Source of the DNA: Herbihabitans rhizosphaerae
GTDB taxonomy: Bacteria; Actinomycetota; Actinomycetes; Mycobacteriales; Pseudonocardiaceae
Reading direction: 5' to 3'
DNA length: 64,000 bases
NCBI RefSeq assembly: GCF_004216555.1
Contig: NZ_SGWQ01000003.1
Coordinates: 606,146-670,145, forward strand
The notes under the pieces are model-generated. The model saw only the letters and a program-made list of their open reading frames with translations, did not search any database and was not told where the DNA came from. Within the stretch, counting starts at the first letter, position 1. Each line of letters opens with the position of its first letter. Both the position numbers and the translations under genes were made by a program. Below are positions 16,122-24,445 of this stretch, piece by piece.

Positions 16122-17354
16122 GTGTCCCACTCCGCGAGCCTTGCCGACTACCGAACCGCGCTGACCGCCCCCGGCGCCCGCGGTCCGGTCATCGGCGCGC
16201 TGTTCGGCAGGATGCCGATCGCGATGGTGGGACTGTCGCTGCTCTTCTACGTCCAGCGCGAGACCGGCTCCTTCGCGATCGCCGGACTGGTCAGCGCGGG
16301 CGCACTGGTCGGCGTCGCGACCGGTGCCGTCGCCCAGGGCCGCATCGCGGACCGGATCGGACCGACCCGGCCGCTACTCGTGGTGGTCGCCGCCCTCGCC
16401 CTGTTCGTCACGCTGGCCGTGATCGCCATCGAGTCGCACGCCCCGACACCCGTACTGATCGCGGTGGCCTTCGGCGTGGGCCTCACCGAGCCCGGGGTCG
16501 GCGCGGCGTCCCGCGCGCTCTGGGCGACGCTCGTCCCGGCGGGGCCCGTCCGGCACGCGGCCTACGCCTACGAGGCGATCAGCATGGAGGTGTTCTTCAT
16601 CCTCGGGCCGGCCTTCGCCGGTCTGCTCGCCGACGCGCCGTGGGCCGGCACCGGCGTGGTGCTCGGCTCCGCGGTGATGATCGCCGGCGGCACGTTCTTC
16701 GCGCTGACGCCGGCCGTGCGCGCGGTCCGGCCGGAGCCGCACCCCGACCGTAGACTGCTCGGCGCGCTGTCCAGCCCTGGCATGGTCACGCTGGCGCTGG
16801 CCGCGGGCGGGTTCGGCGTCGTGGTCGGATTCGTCGAGGTCGCGGTACCCGCGGTGACCACCATGGCCGGCGAGAAGGCCTACGGCGGGATGCTGCTGGC
16901 CATCTGGTCGGTCAGCTCGGTGATCTTCGGCGTGGCGTACGGCACGCGGCCGTGGCCACGCGAGATGCACCTGCGGCTGCCCGTGCTGCTCGGCGGGTTC
17001 GCGATCATGGTGTCGCTGCTCGCGGTGCCCGGCACGCTGTGGGGCCTGACCATCGCGATGATCGTCGTCGGCACGCTGATCACACCGCAGGCCACCGCGC
17101 ACTCGACCGCGATCGAGCTGGTCGCGCCGAACGGCACGGCGACCGAGGCGTTCGGCTGGATCGTCACCTCGGTGACCCTCGGGCTCGCCGCCGGCCAGTC
17201 GATGAGCGGCTATCTCGTGGAACACCACAGCCCCGACGCCTCGTTCCTCGCCGCGACATTGGCCGGCCTGCTGATCGCCGCCGTCGTGTGGGCGCGGCGC
17301 GGCACGGTGGCGGCCGGCGTTCCCGCACCGGCCGCCGTCCCGGTCTCCGCATAG
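16122..17354 (+). CDS. MFS transporter
   Basis: 410 residues, GTG start, 12 predicted membrane segments. Typical MFS features: AQGRIADRIGPTRPLLVV in loop 2-3 and a two-half architecture with a short cytoplasmic loop (AVRPEPHPDRRLLGAL) in the middle. It belongs to the YcaD/arabinose-efflux-like group; substrate unknown. A second MFS of similar type is at 60192. Preceded by two palindromes. Confidence 0.85.
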   Translation: MSHSASLADYRTALTAPGARGPVIGALFGRMPIAMVGLSLLFYVQRETGSFAIAGLVSAGALVGVATGAVAQGRIADRIGPTRPLLVVVAALALFVTLAVIAIESHAPTPVLIAVAFGVGLTEPGVGAASRALWATLVPAGPVRHAAYAYEAISMEVFFILGPAFAGLLADAPWAGTGVVLGSAVMIAGGTFFALTPAVRAVRPEPHPDRRLLGALSSPGMVTLALAAGGFGVVVGFVEVAVPAVTTMAGEKAYGGMLLAIWSVSSVIFGVAYGTRPWPREMHLRLPVLLGGFAIMVSLLAVPGTLWGLTIAMIVVGTLITPQATAHSTAIELVAPNGTATEAFGWIVTSVTLGLAAGQSMSGYLVEHHSPDASFLAATLAGLLIAAVVWARRGTVAAGVPAPAAVPVSA

Positions 17355-17355
17355 C

Positions 17356-18183
17356 TCACGCGATCGAGCGGGCCGCCTTCTCGATCAGCCTGGTGACGGC
17401 GTCCGGGCGGGACACCATCACCGCGTGCGAGGCGTCCAGTTCGACGGTCTCCCGTGCCGCCATCCGCCGGGCGAAGAACCGCTGCGCCTCGGGGTGCAGC
17501 GCGTTGTCGTGCCGGGCGATCACACTCCAGCTCGGCAGCGTGCGCCACGCGGGTTCACCGGACGGCGTGCCGCCCGCGGCCCCGGCCATCGGGCGCTGGG
17601 TGATCGCCATCAGCTCGGCCGCGCCACGATGCACGTCCTGCGCGAACACGGACCGGAAGGCCGCCCGGTCGATGTAGATGTCCACGCCGCCGGGGATCGG
17701 CTGCGGACGCACGGCGTCGGCCAGCGGTGTCCTGGGGAACTTGTCGCTGATCCCGAGCACGCTCTCCCCGGTGTCCGGCGCGAACCCGGCGACGTACACC
17801 AGGCCCGCCACGTTCGGCGCCTGACGAGCCGCGTTGGTGATCACCGCGCCGCCGTAGGAGTGGCCAGCGAGCAGCACCGGCCCCTTCACCGCGGCCGCCA
17901 CGCCGGCCACGTAGGCGGAGTCGGCGGCCAGATCGCGCAGCGGGTTCGCGGCGGCGACGACCGGATAGCCGTCCCGGGTCAGCTCGCGGATCACGCCGTT
18001 CCACGAGCTGGAGTCGGCGAACGCGCCGTGCACCAGCACCACGGTCGGCTTCGGGCCGTGATGCCGTTCGGCGACGGGTTCCGCGGCTCCGCTCTGCCCG
18101 GCGGAGACGCCGAGCGCGATCGGGACGGCGGCGAGCAGTGCGCCGAGTACGGCGCGGCGGGTGTGGCGGCGGTTCTGCGACAT
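17356..18183 (-). CDS. Exported alpha/beta hydrolase, salicylate-esterase type
   Basis: 275 residues with an N-terminal signal carrying NRRHTRRAVLGALLAAVP (possible Tat export). Hydrolase core: VVLVHGAFADSSSWNGVI, nucleophile GHSYGG, acid and ELDASHAVMVSRPD (His). The group includes plant methyl-salicylate esterase-like and haloperoxidase-like enzymes. RBS GAGGAGG. Divergent from a TetR gene with a perfect operator between, so it is very likely repressed by it. Confidence 0.85.
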   Translation of the reverse strand: MSQNRRHTRRAVLGALLAAVPIALGVSAGQSGAAEPVAERHHGPKPTVVLVHGAFADSSSWNGVIRELTRDGYPVVAAANPLRDLAADSAYVAGVAAAVKGPVLLAGHSYGGAVITNAARQAPNVAGLVYVAGFAPDTGESVLGISDKFPRTPLADAVRPQPIPGGVDIYIDRAAFRSVFAQDVHRGAAELMAITQRPMAGAAGGTPSGEPAWRTLPSWSVIARHDNALHPEAQRFFARRMAARETVELDASHAVMVSRPDAVTRLIEKAARSIA

Positions 18184-18199
18184 GCGTGTCCTCCTCAGG

Positions 18200-18217
18200 A
18201 GACAGACCGTTCTGTCT
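18200..18217. promoter_or_regulatory. TetR operator
   Basis: AGACAGA-CCGT-TCTGTCT: perfect 7-bp half sites with a 4-bp centre, 17 bp upstream of the hydrolase start and 79 bp upstream of the TetR gene. A typical TetR-family operator, presumably bound by the product at 18296. Confidence 0.85.
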
Positions 18218-18295
18218 TATGAACACGAGTAGACATGATCTTCGCGCGCTGACGGTCGCACACGCCGGTCGGTAAGCGTTTGGTAAGAAGTGCGA

Positions 18296-18865
18296 ATGGT
18301 GGGTTCGGCGCGACGACGCTCAGAGCCGAGAGAACGGCTACTGGCGACAGCCGCGCGACTGTTCTACGCCGAGGGCATCCACGCGGTCGGGGTGGACCGG
18401 CTCGCGGCCGAGGCGGGAGTCACGAAGGCGACCTTCTACCGACACTTCCCGACCAAGGACGACCTCGTGCTGGCCTACATCCGCGCCGAGGACGCCACCA
18501 TCCGCGGCAAGATCGCCGGCGCCCGCGAACTACCCGCCGGCGAGGCGATCGGCGCGATTTTCGCCGGCCTGGCCGCGAACGCGTGCCGCCCGGGATTCCG
18601 CGGCTGCCCGTTCATCAACGCCGCCGCCGAGTACCCGGACGCCGCGCACCCGGTGCGCCGGGCCATCCACGAGCACCGCACCTGGCTCCGCGACACGCTC
18701 GCCGAGATCCTCACCGCCCAGGGCCACCCCGCTCCGGACGTGACCGCCCGCGAGCTGACACTGCTGCACGACGGCGCGCTGGTCGCCGGCTACCTCGCCG
18801 ACCCGCGCGACGTACGCGAAACCCTGCACCACGCCGTCCAGCGGATCGTGGGTCCCGGGCCGTAA
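18296..18865 (+). CDS. TetR-family repressor
   Basis: 189 residues from ATG (an in-frame GTG at 18290 is possible). HTH: RERLLATAARLFYAEGIH, VDRLAAEAGVTKATFYRHFPTKDDLV. The C-terminal ligand domain contains GCPFINAAAEYP, a mark of a subgroup that regulates divergent hydrolase/oxidoreductase genes. Probably represses the divergent exported hydrolase and itself. Confidence 0.9.
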   Translation: MVGSARRRSEPRERLLATAARLFYAEGIHAVGVDRLAAEAGVTKATFYRHFPTKDDLVLAYIRAEDATIRGKIAGARELPAGEAIGAIFAGLAANACRPGFRGCPFINAAAEYPDAAHPVRRAIHEHRTWLRDTLAEILTAQGHPAPDVTARELTLLHDGALVAGYLADPRDVRETLHHAVQRIVGPGP

Positions 18866-18875
18866 TGTGGCCCGC

Positions 18876-19997
18876 ATGGACGTCACCGCCACCACCGCCG
18901 AGCTCGCCGCCGCGGCCGCCGACGCCGTGCGCCTGGTGCCCGGCCGCATGATCGACCCGGTGCTCAGCGGGCTGCTGATCACTGCCGACGCGGACGGAAT
19001 CCTTTACGCCGCAACGGATCGCGAGCGGTCGGCGCGGGTGCGCGCCGGTGCCACCGTGCACACCGAGGGGCGTGTTCTGGTGCCGGCCAAGCCGCTCGCC
19101 GAGACGCTGCGCGCGCTCGAACAGCCGGACGTGCGGCTCGTGGTCGAGGGTGCCCGGCTGGCGATCCGCGCGCCCGGTGCCCGGTTCGCGCTGCCGCTGC
19201 TGGACGCCGACAGCCACCCCGGTGTGCCGGAGCCGCCCGCGGTCGCCGGTGAGGTGGACGCCGTTCTCTTCGCCACGGCGCTCGCCACGGTCGCCGCCAC
19301 CGCGTCCCGCGACGACGCGCTGCCGCTGTTCACCGGTGTGCGCCTGCGCAGTGACCGCGTCGGGGACGGCGAGCGGCTCGCGTTGCTGGCGACCGACCGG
19401 TTCCGGATGGCGATCGCGTCCGTACCGTGGACGTGTCGCGAGTCCGGGCAGGGCGAGTTGGACGCGCTGATCCCGGCGTCGCTGCTGGCCGAGGCGGCCA
19501 AGCAGTTGCCGGCGTCCGGGCGGGTCGTGCTGCACGCCGACGAGGACCGGATCGGGCTCTCCTGGGACGGCGTCACGGCCACGACTTCCTTGCTGGACGG
19601 CGCTTTCCTGTCCGAGTCCAAGGTGGTCATGTCCGAAGTGGACACCACGGTGGAGCTGGACGCGGACGCGCTGGCCGGTGCCGTGCGCCGGGTCGGGCTG
19701 TATACCGATCCGCGTGGCGTGCTGACCGTCGAGATCGGCGAGAACGAGGTGCGGCTGCGCGGCGCGGACGCCACCGCCGGTGAGGCCGAGGAGTCCGTCA
19801 AGTCCACTGTGGACGGTGGGCGGACGAGCCCGTCGTTCCAGGCGCGGTTCCTGTCCGACGCGCTGCGGCCGTTCTCCGGACGGCGGATCACGCTGGCGAT
19901 CCAGCCCGGCATGCGCGCCACGGTGATCACCGCGGTCGAGCCGGACGAGGTGGACCTGCGCTACGTGGTGATGCCGATGCTGCCACCCAAAGCCTGA
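18876..19997 (+). CDS. DNA polymerase III beta-clamp paralogue
   Basis: 373 residues, full length for a sliding clamp, from ATG 18876 directly after the TetR stop. Three clamp domains are visible: 1-~120 (LLITADADGILYAATDRERSA), ~130-250 (TGVRLRSD...LLATDRFRMA, the DnaN hallmark) and ~255-373, ending RYVVMPMLPPKA like the usual YVVMPMRL tail. It is not next to dnaA/recF, so it is probably not the housekeeping clamp. Extra DnaN genes in actinomycetes can confer resistance to clamp inhibitors such as griselimycin; here that is only a possibility. Tight linkage to TetR is notable. Confidence 0.85.
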   Translation: MDVTATTAELAAAAADAVRLVPGRMIDPVLSGLLITADADGILYAATDRERSARVRAGATVHTEGRVLVPAKPLAETLRALEQPDVRLVVEGARLAIRAPGARFALPLLDADSHPGVPEPPAVAGEVDAVLFATALATVAATASRDDALPLFTGVRLRSDRVGDGERLALLATDRFRMAIASVPWTCRESGQGELDALIPASLLAEAAKQLPASGRVVLHADEDRIGLSWDGVTATTSLLDGAFLSESKVVMSEVDTTVELDADALAGAVRRVGLYTDPRGVLTVEIGENEVRLRGADATAGEAEESVKSTVDGGRTSPSFQARFLSDALRPFSGRRITLAIQPGMRATVITAVEPDEVDLRYVVMPMLPPKA

Positions 19998-19998
19998 T

Positions 19999-20017
19999 CT
20001 CCTTGTCTCACAAGGAG
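19999..20017. terminator. Hairpin between convergent dnaN-like and espG genes
   Basis: CTCCTTGT-CTC-ACAAGGAG, exact 8-bp arms, starting one base after the clamp stop and overlapping the espG stop. Likely shared terminator. Confidence 0.7.
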
Positions 20018-20766
20018 TTCAGCATCCGCTGCAGGTGACCGGCGATGCGCGAGTTGTCCGAGGGGGCGATCGTGCTGGAGGCGGGTGTGTCCGGCCGCGC
20101 GGGGTGCTCGACCGCGACGTAGCGGCCGGCGTCGATGTCGAACCAGGACAGCGACGGCGCGGTGGCCTGCCTGCCCATGCCGTCGCGTGTGGTGATCAGG
20201 AAGAACCCGGCACCCGTGTGCGGCTGATCGATGGCGATGCCGGATGCGCGCAGCTTGCCGCCGGCCGTGTTCCGCGATGCGTTGGCCGACACCATGATCC
20301 CGTCCGACTCATCGTCCACTGTGGACACTTCGGTGGTGATCGTGGTGGACCGGCCGGGGCCTGGCCGCGCGTCGGGGAGGAGCCCGACCATCGTGCCGAC
20401 GAGCGACTCCGGGCGGATCAGCTCGAAGTCGACCAGGTTCTCGCCGAGTCGGGCGATCGCGCCGTGGTTCCCCGCGACGCCGGCGCGCGCCCGGATCTCC
20501 TCGTCGCCGCTGGTGCCGAGGATCGCGACGCCGATCTCGTACCGGGCGAGCACGGTGAGCGCGTCGGACACGTCGGGGTGCAGCTTGCCGCCCGGCGCGA
20601 GGCCGCGGTGTTCCATGTCGGCCCACACCGCGTCGGCGATGCGCGTGCGGTCCTCGATGTAGTCACCGAAGAATGGGATATTCAGCGGAAACTGCCGGAC
20701 GTCGACCTCGAGCCACTCGCTCAGTACATCCACCGCGGCGAGTGACAGCGCGAACTTCGCTGGCAT
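20008..20766 (-). CDS. espG: ESX secretion-associated EspG-family chaperone
   Basis: 252 residues. EspG proteins bind PE/PPE-type substrates in the cytoplasm and hand them to a type VII secretion machine. Features: FALSLAAVDVLSEWLEVDVRQFPLNIP at the start, VWADMEHRGLAPGGKLHPDVSDAL, a mid beta-sheet domain (VGVAILG...), and a C-terminal helical domain ending HLQRMLNSL. Lies 3 bp after a PPE-like gene on the same strand, its likely client. Confidence 0.85.
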   Translation of the reverse strand: MPAKFALSLAAVDVLSEWLEVDVRQFPLNIPFFGDYIEDRTRIADAVWADMEHRGLAPGGKLHPDVSDALTVLARYEIGVAILGTSGDEEIRARAGVAGNHGAIARLGENLVDFELIRPESLVGTMVGLLPDARPGPGRSTTITTEVSTVDDESDGIMVSANASRNTAGGKLRASGIAIDQPHTGAGFFLITTRDGMGRQATAPSLSWFDIDAGRYVAVEHPARPDTPASSTIAPSDNSRIAGHLQRMLNSL

Positions 20767-20769
20767 CGG

Positions 20770-22245
20770 TCAGTCGAGGCCGATCACCGGGGGCGCGGTG
20801 ACCTGGTCGGTGTCGAACAGGCTGTCCGGGTCTCCCTCCACGAGCCACTTCGGGCGCCGGTGCTCCTGATCGTCCTCGCCGCGTGAGCCGGCTCCGCCGC
20901 CGAACGGCATGCCGCCCATGCCCGCGGCGCCGCCTCGCCCGCTCGCGGCCCCGCCGTAGCCGCCGCGACCAGTGGCGTGCTCGCCGCCGTAGCCGCCCAT
21001 ACCGCCGGCCCGGCTGCCGGGCGCGGGTGTGCCGCCCGACCCGAGTGGCCCGAAGCCCGAGCGACCGCGAGTGCCACTGTCGCCACTCGCACCGCCGGGG
21101 ACGAACCCGCCGCCGAGCGGAGGCATCATGCCGCCACCCGGTCCGGAACCCTGGCCAAGCCCCTGGCCAAGCCCTTGGCCTGGGCCGCCCTGGCTGGGGC
21201 CGCGGCCGATGTCCTGGCCGCCGCCGAGGCTCGGGTCGTGCCACTCCGGACTGGTGCCGCCCGGCCAGCCAGCGCCAGGGCCCGGCCTGGTGACCGGCGA
21301 TCCGCCGCCGGGCGGTGCCGCGCTACCCGGTGGTGGCGCGCCGTGGTCACCCGTGCCGGGCGGCGGCGCGACCGTGCTGCCACCGCCGTCGCCGGGTCGC
21401 CCGGTCGTGCCGCCTCCGCCGTCGCGCACCTGGGGGATCCCGGCACGGCTGCCACCTCCGGGAGGAGTGGTGCCCGAGCCGCCTGGCGGGACCGATCCGC
21501 CGCCACCCGCGGCCAGCCGAGGCGGCGGCGCGAACATCGGGACGGACGATCCGCCGAGCGCCGAATCGAAGCCGCTGACCACGTCGACCGCGCGCTGGTG
21601 CTCGGCCTTCTGCCTGTCGAACTCGGCCTGCATCTTGGGGGCGAGTGCGTTCGCCTGCTCGATCGGCATCGCGCGCAGCTCGGCGTTGACCTTGTTCGGG
21701 TCGATCGGACTCGCCGGCGCGGGCGGCATGTTCCTGCGCGCCAGTTCCAGCGCCTCGCCCTGCGCCTGCGCGGTCTTTCCGGCGAGCATGGCGGATTCAC
21801 CCGCCGGCCCGGCCCAGTTCGCGAAGTTCGCCATGCCCTGGTGCGCCTTCTCCGCGGCCTGCCCGCGCCAACCGGCCTTGCTCTTTCCAACAGAATCCGA
21901 AATAGCCTGCTGAAGTTCGAGAAAGGCACCGCCGATCTCCATCCACATGTCCGCGGTTCCCTGAACGGCAGCGGGATCGCCGTCCCGCACCATTCGCTCC
22001 AGATCCGCGTGCGCCCGCGACTGATACAGCGAACCCGGCAAGGAAACGGGTCGCAGCCCCTTGCCGTTCGCGAGCATGTTCTTCTCGGCGTTCAGGTAGT
22101 CCAGTCTGAACTGCCCGGCGCTGGCCACCTCACGGCTCTTCGCTGCCTGACTGGCCTCGCGGTTGAGCGTTTCGCTCGAGGCCACCTTCGCCTGAGACAC
22201 GTAGATTCCGTGCTCGTTCGCACCTGGTCTACTCGTCGGACTCAT
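20770..22245 (-). CDS. PPE-like type VII secretion substrate with Gly/Pro-rich tail
   Basis: 491 residues. The N-terminal ~200 residues are helical with GSLYQSRAHADLERMV and GKSKAGWRGQAAEKAH, which carries the WxG turn of WXG100/PPE proteins; the middle has APKMQAEFDRQKAEHQRAVDVVSGFD. Residues ~235-450 are low-complexity Gly/Pro, and the C-terminal ~40 (RPKWLVEGDPDSLFDTDQ) are conserved-looking. No signal peptide, as expected for ESX export. Between the lipoprotein (18-bp gap) and EspG. Confidence 0.8.
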   Translation of the reverse strand: MSPTSRPGANEHGIYVSQAKVASSETLNREASQAAKSREVASAGQFRLDYLNAEKNMLANGKGLRPVSLPGSLYQSRAHADLERMVRDGDPAAVQGTADMWMEIGGAFLELQQAISDSVGKSKAGWRGQAAEKAHQGMANFANWAGPAGESAMLAGKTAQAQGEALELARRNMPPAPASPIDPNKVNAELRAMPIEQANALAPKMQAEFDRQKAEHQRAVDVVSGFDSALGGSSVPMFAPPPRLAAGGGGSVPPGGSGTTPPGGGSRAGIPQVRDGGGGTTGRPGDGGGSTVAPPPGTGDHGAPPPGSAAPPGGGSPVTRPGPGAGWPGGTSPEWHDPSLGGGQDIGRGPSQGGPGQGLGQGLGQGSGPGGGMMPPLGGGFVPGGASGDSGTRGRSGFGPLGSGGTPAPGSRAGGMGGYGGEHATGRGGYGGAASGRGGAAGMGGMPFGGGAGSRGEDDQEHRRPKWLVEGDPDSLFDTDQVTAPPVIGLD

Positions 22246-22263
22246 CGATTCTCCCCCAGAAAA

Positions 22264-22830
22264 TCACGGCAATTTCGGCTCAACCGTTTGCGCCATCGCC
22301 AAAGCGCGATCGCAGTTCTTTTCCGCCTCGCGCGATGAGACGACACTGATGACGACCCGCGAATACGGGCTAGGTATCAACTCGACACCACAAACGCCGA
22401 CATCGTCGGCCCTACGGATCGCGTCGTAACGCCCCACCTTCCCAATGGGTGTCTCAACGCCCGGTCCGGTAATCGCCTGGTCGTACACGACCACGTCCGT
22501 GCCCCCGCGCCCCGGCTGCTGCCACTCACAGCCACTGACCGCGTACCGGGTTGACGCCCTATTCGTCGGCTGGCCTGCACCGAGACCGAGAGAAGCGAGT
22601 TCAGCGGAACTCAACAAGGCACACGCATCGACCTTGCTGAACCTCGCGTCCCGCTGCGGATGTGTCATCGTCGTTGGGGGCGCAGCCGTGCCGCCGATTT
22701 GTGGCACGGAGGTCGCCGGCGGCGGCGACGTCGGATCTGGCGACGACGCCTGGCCGGCGCCATCGGAGCAGCCACCAAGCGTCAGGCCGGCAATGAGCAT
22801 GGTGGCCGCGAAAATCGCGATCCGCGTCAT
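22264..22830 (-). CDS. DUF3558 lipoprotein
   Basis: 188 residues. Signal peptide with lipobox LTLGGC (Cys ~21), a Ser/Pro/Thr-rich linker, and a DUF3558-like domain: KVDACALLSSAELASLGL, SGCEWQ, and paired cysteines (VGVCGVEL...KNCDRAL). DUF3558 lipoproteins are frequent beside type VII-related genes in Pseudonocardiales. ATG overlaps the preceding stop (ATGA), so it is coupled to the PE-like gene. Confidence 0.85.
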   Translation of the reverse strand: MTRIAIFAATMLIAGLTLGGCSDGAGQASSPDPTSPPPATSVPQIGGTAAPPTTMTHPQRDARFSKVDACALLSSAELASLGLGAGQPTNRASTRYAVSGCEWQQPGRGGTDVVVYDQAITGPGVETPIGKVGRYDAIRRADDVGVCGVELIPSPYSRVVISVVSSREAEKNCDRALAMAQTVEPKLP

Positions 22831-23255
22831 GAGTCCGCTCGGTTCATGTCGCTCCTGATCTTCCCTTCCGTAGCCTCATAGCTACGCATCGCAGCCTCGA
22901 CGGCCTGCCGGTACGCCAGCAGTTCCTGAGCCGCCTTGCCCATCTGTGGCCGCAAGCCCTGCTCGTCGATCGCAGCGCTGGTCATCAGTGGCGCCACCAC
23001 CCTGGCGCCATCGCTGCTGCCCAGTGCGAGCCCGTACTCCAGGTTCCTGAGTTGGCGTCGGTACTTGTCGAGTACATCGATACAGTGGTCGACCGCAGCG
23101 AGAAGCGCGCGGCCTCCGCCGGCTTCTGGTGCGATCTCAAGATCGCCGCCGTGTGCCATCGAGTGCACCTCACCGCCGGGCGGCGGTGCGGCGATCGGTT
23201 GTGGTGCCGGCCTCGCCCGATAGCTCCCGGTCGGGCGCTCCCCCTCTTCGGCCAC
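22827..23255 (-). CDS. PE/WXG-like helical protein, probable ESX partner
   Basis: 142 residues from a GTG preceded by GAGGGGAG; longer frames upstream lack an RBS. A Pro-rich start, then two helices around LLAAVDHCIDVLDKYRRQLR and ELLAYRQAVEAAMRSYEATE. SYEATE near the end fits the type VII signal YxxxD/E after a helix pair. First gene of an operon: PE-like, DUF3558 lipoprotein, PPE-like, EspG. It could be the partner of the PPE-like protein; sequence alone does not prove pairing. Confidence 0.65.
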   Translation of the reverse strand: MAEEGERPTGSYRARPAPQPIAAPPPGGEVHSMAHGGDLEIAPEAGGGRALLAAVDHCIDVLDKYRRQLRNLEYGLALGSSDGARVVAPLMTSAAIDEQGLRPQMGKAAQELLAYRQAVEAAMRSYEATEGKIRSDMNRADS

Positions 23256-23411
23256 CCCAGTGACTCCCCTCAGTCGTATCCCAGCGCGACAGGTTAGCGA
23301 GCTGTCGCAGCGCGTCGCTAAATGATCGCTAAATGTGGTTTGCGGCACACCCCGTACCGCTGCCCACCCGCAGAGTCACCGTACGACCGCCCACCGGCCC
23401 GCGTGTCACCC

Positions 23412-23549
23412 TCACGCCCGGTTCACCCGGACAGACCAGCACCCGGGATCAAGCCCGCGGGGTCGGTCCTCACGCACCACGATCTTGAGCACTTCACTCG
23501 CGGCGTAGGCGATCACGGTGACCACGGGCACGGCGAGCACGCGGGCCAT
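23412..23549 (-). pseudogene. Truncated PAP2-type phosphatase
   Basis: The frame reads MARVLAVPVVTVIAYAASEV then LKIVVREDRPRG, which is a membrane helix followed by the C1 motif KxxxxxxRP of PAP2 phosphatases. After DRPR the sequence turns into unrelated residues and stops (45 residues in all), so motifs C2 (PSGH) and C3 are missing. A remnant of a PAP2 gene cut at its 3' side. The ~130 bp upstream (23256-23411) hold nothing I recognise. Confidence 0.7.
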
Positions 23550-23610
23550 GGCGGCCACCGGCCATCCTCTGCCGAACGGAACGCGCTCACCTTGTCTTTC
23601 GACAAGGGTG

Positions 23611-24396
23611 TCAGCCGCGCAGGTACTCCAACTGCGCGCGCACCGAGTACTCGGCCGGCCCCCACAGCGCCGGGTCGACATCGGCGTAGACGACCTCCAC
23701 CACCTCGCGCGGCGACGCGTCCGGCCCGAGCTGGGCGAGCGCGGCGCGCACCTGGTCAAGGCGCTGCTCGCGGTGCGCGAGGTACTCGTGCGCGGTGGCC
23801 GCCAAATCAGGCAGTTCCGGCCCGTGCCCCGGCAACACGAGTGTCCCTTGTGGACAGTCGGCAAGCCGGCGCAGCGAGTCGAGGTACTCGCCGAGGGTGC
23901 CGTCGGGGTGTGCGATCACCGTGGTGCCGCGCCCGAGCACGGTATCGCCGGTGAGCGTCGCGGACGCGCCATCGTGTTGCACCGCAACGGAAATCGAGTC
24001 CGACGTGTGCCCTGGCGTGTGCATGATCCGCAGCTCGAGCCCGCCGGCCTCCAGCGTCTCGCCATCACACAGCGCCGGGCCGCGCAGGCACCACGACGGG
24101 TCGAACGCGCGCACCGGCGCGCGCACCCGGGAGGCGAACGCCGCCATCCCGCCGGTGTGGTCGCCGTGGTGGTGGGTCACCAGGATCAGCTCCACCGCTC
24201 CCGCGTCCGCCAACTGTGCCAAGTGGACGGTGTCGTGCGGCCCGGGGTCCACCACGACCGACGCGGACGCGCCGGGCGCGCGCAGCACCCAGGAGTTCGT
24301 GCCGTCCAGCGTCATGATCGACGGGTTGTCCGCGAGCAGCACCGACGCGAACGGCGCCACCTCGCGGAACTGTCCGTAGGCGGGGTGACTCACCAT
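23611..24396 (-). CDS. MBL-fold metallo-hydrolase
   Basis: About 261 residues; ATG 24396 or an upstream GTG 24414. Metallo-beta-lactamase fold with LVTHHHGDHTGGM (metal ligands), MHTPGHTSDSIS, LTGDTVLG and PGHGPELPDL, and a C-terminal helical domain of the LACTB2/ribonuclease type (EYLAHREQRLDQV). Corresponds to Rv3677c in the backbone, with crp now 8 kb away. Substrate unknown; LACTB2-like enzymes include endoribonucleases. Confidence 0.9.
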   Translation of the reverse strand: MVSHPAYGQFREVAPFASVLLADNPSIMTLDGTNSWVLRAPGASASVVVDPGPHDTVHLAQLADAGAVELILVTHHHGDHTGGMAAFASRVRAPVRAFDPSWCLRGPALCDGETLEAGGLELRIMHTPGHTSDSISVAVQHDGASATLTGDTVLGRGTTVIAHPDGTLGEYLDSLRRLADCPQGTLVLPGHGPELPDLAATAHEYLAHREQRLDQVRAALAQLGPDASPREVVEVVYADVDPALWGPAEYSVRAQLEYLRG

Positions 24397-24445
24397 CCTC
24401 TGCCCCGCCCCCACCCTCTCAACGAAAGGCTCCGCCTTGCTGTGT

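Noticed and set aside
18876-19997. Clamp gene as the housekeeping dnaN
   Set aside because: Neighbours are TetR and EspG, not dnaA/recF; kept as a paralogue.
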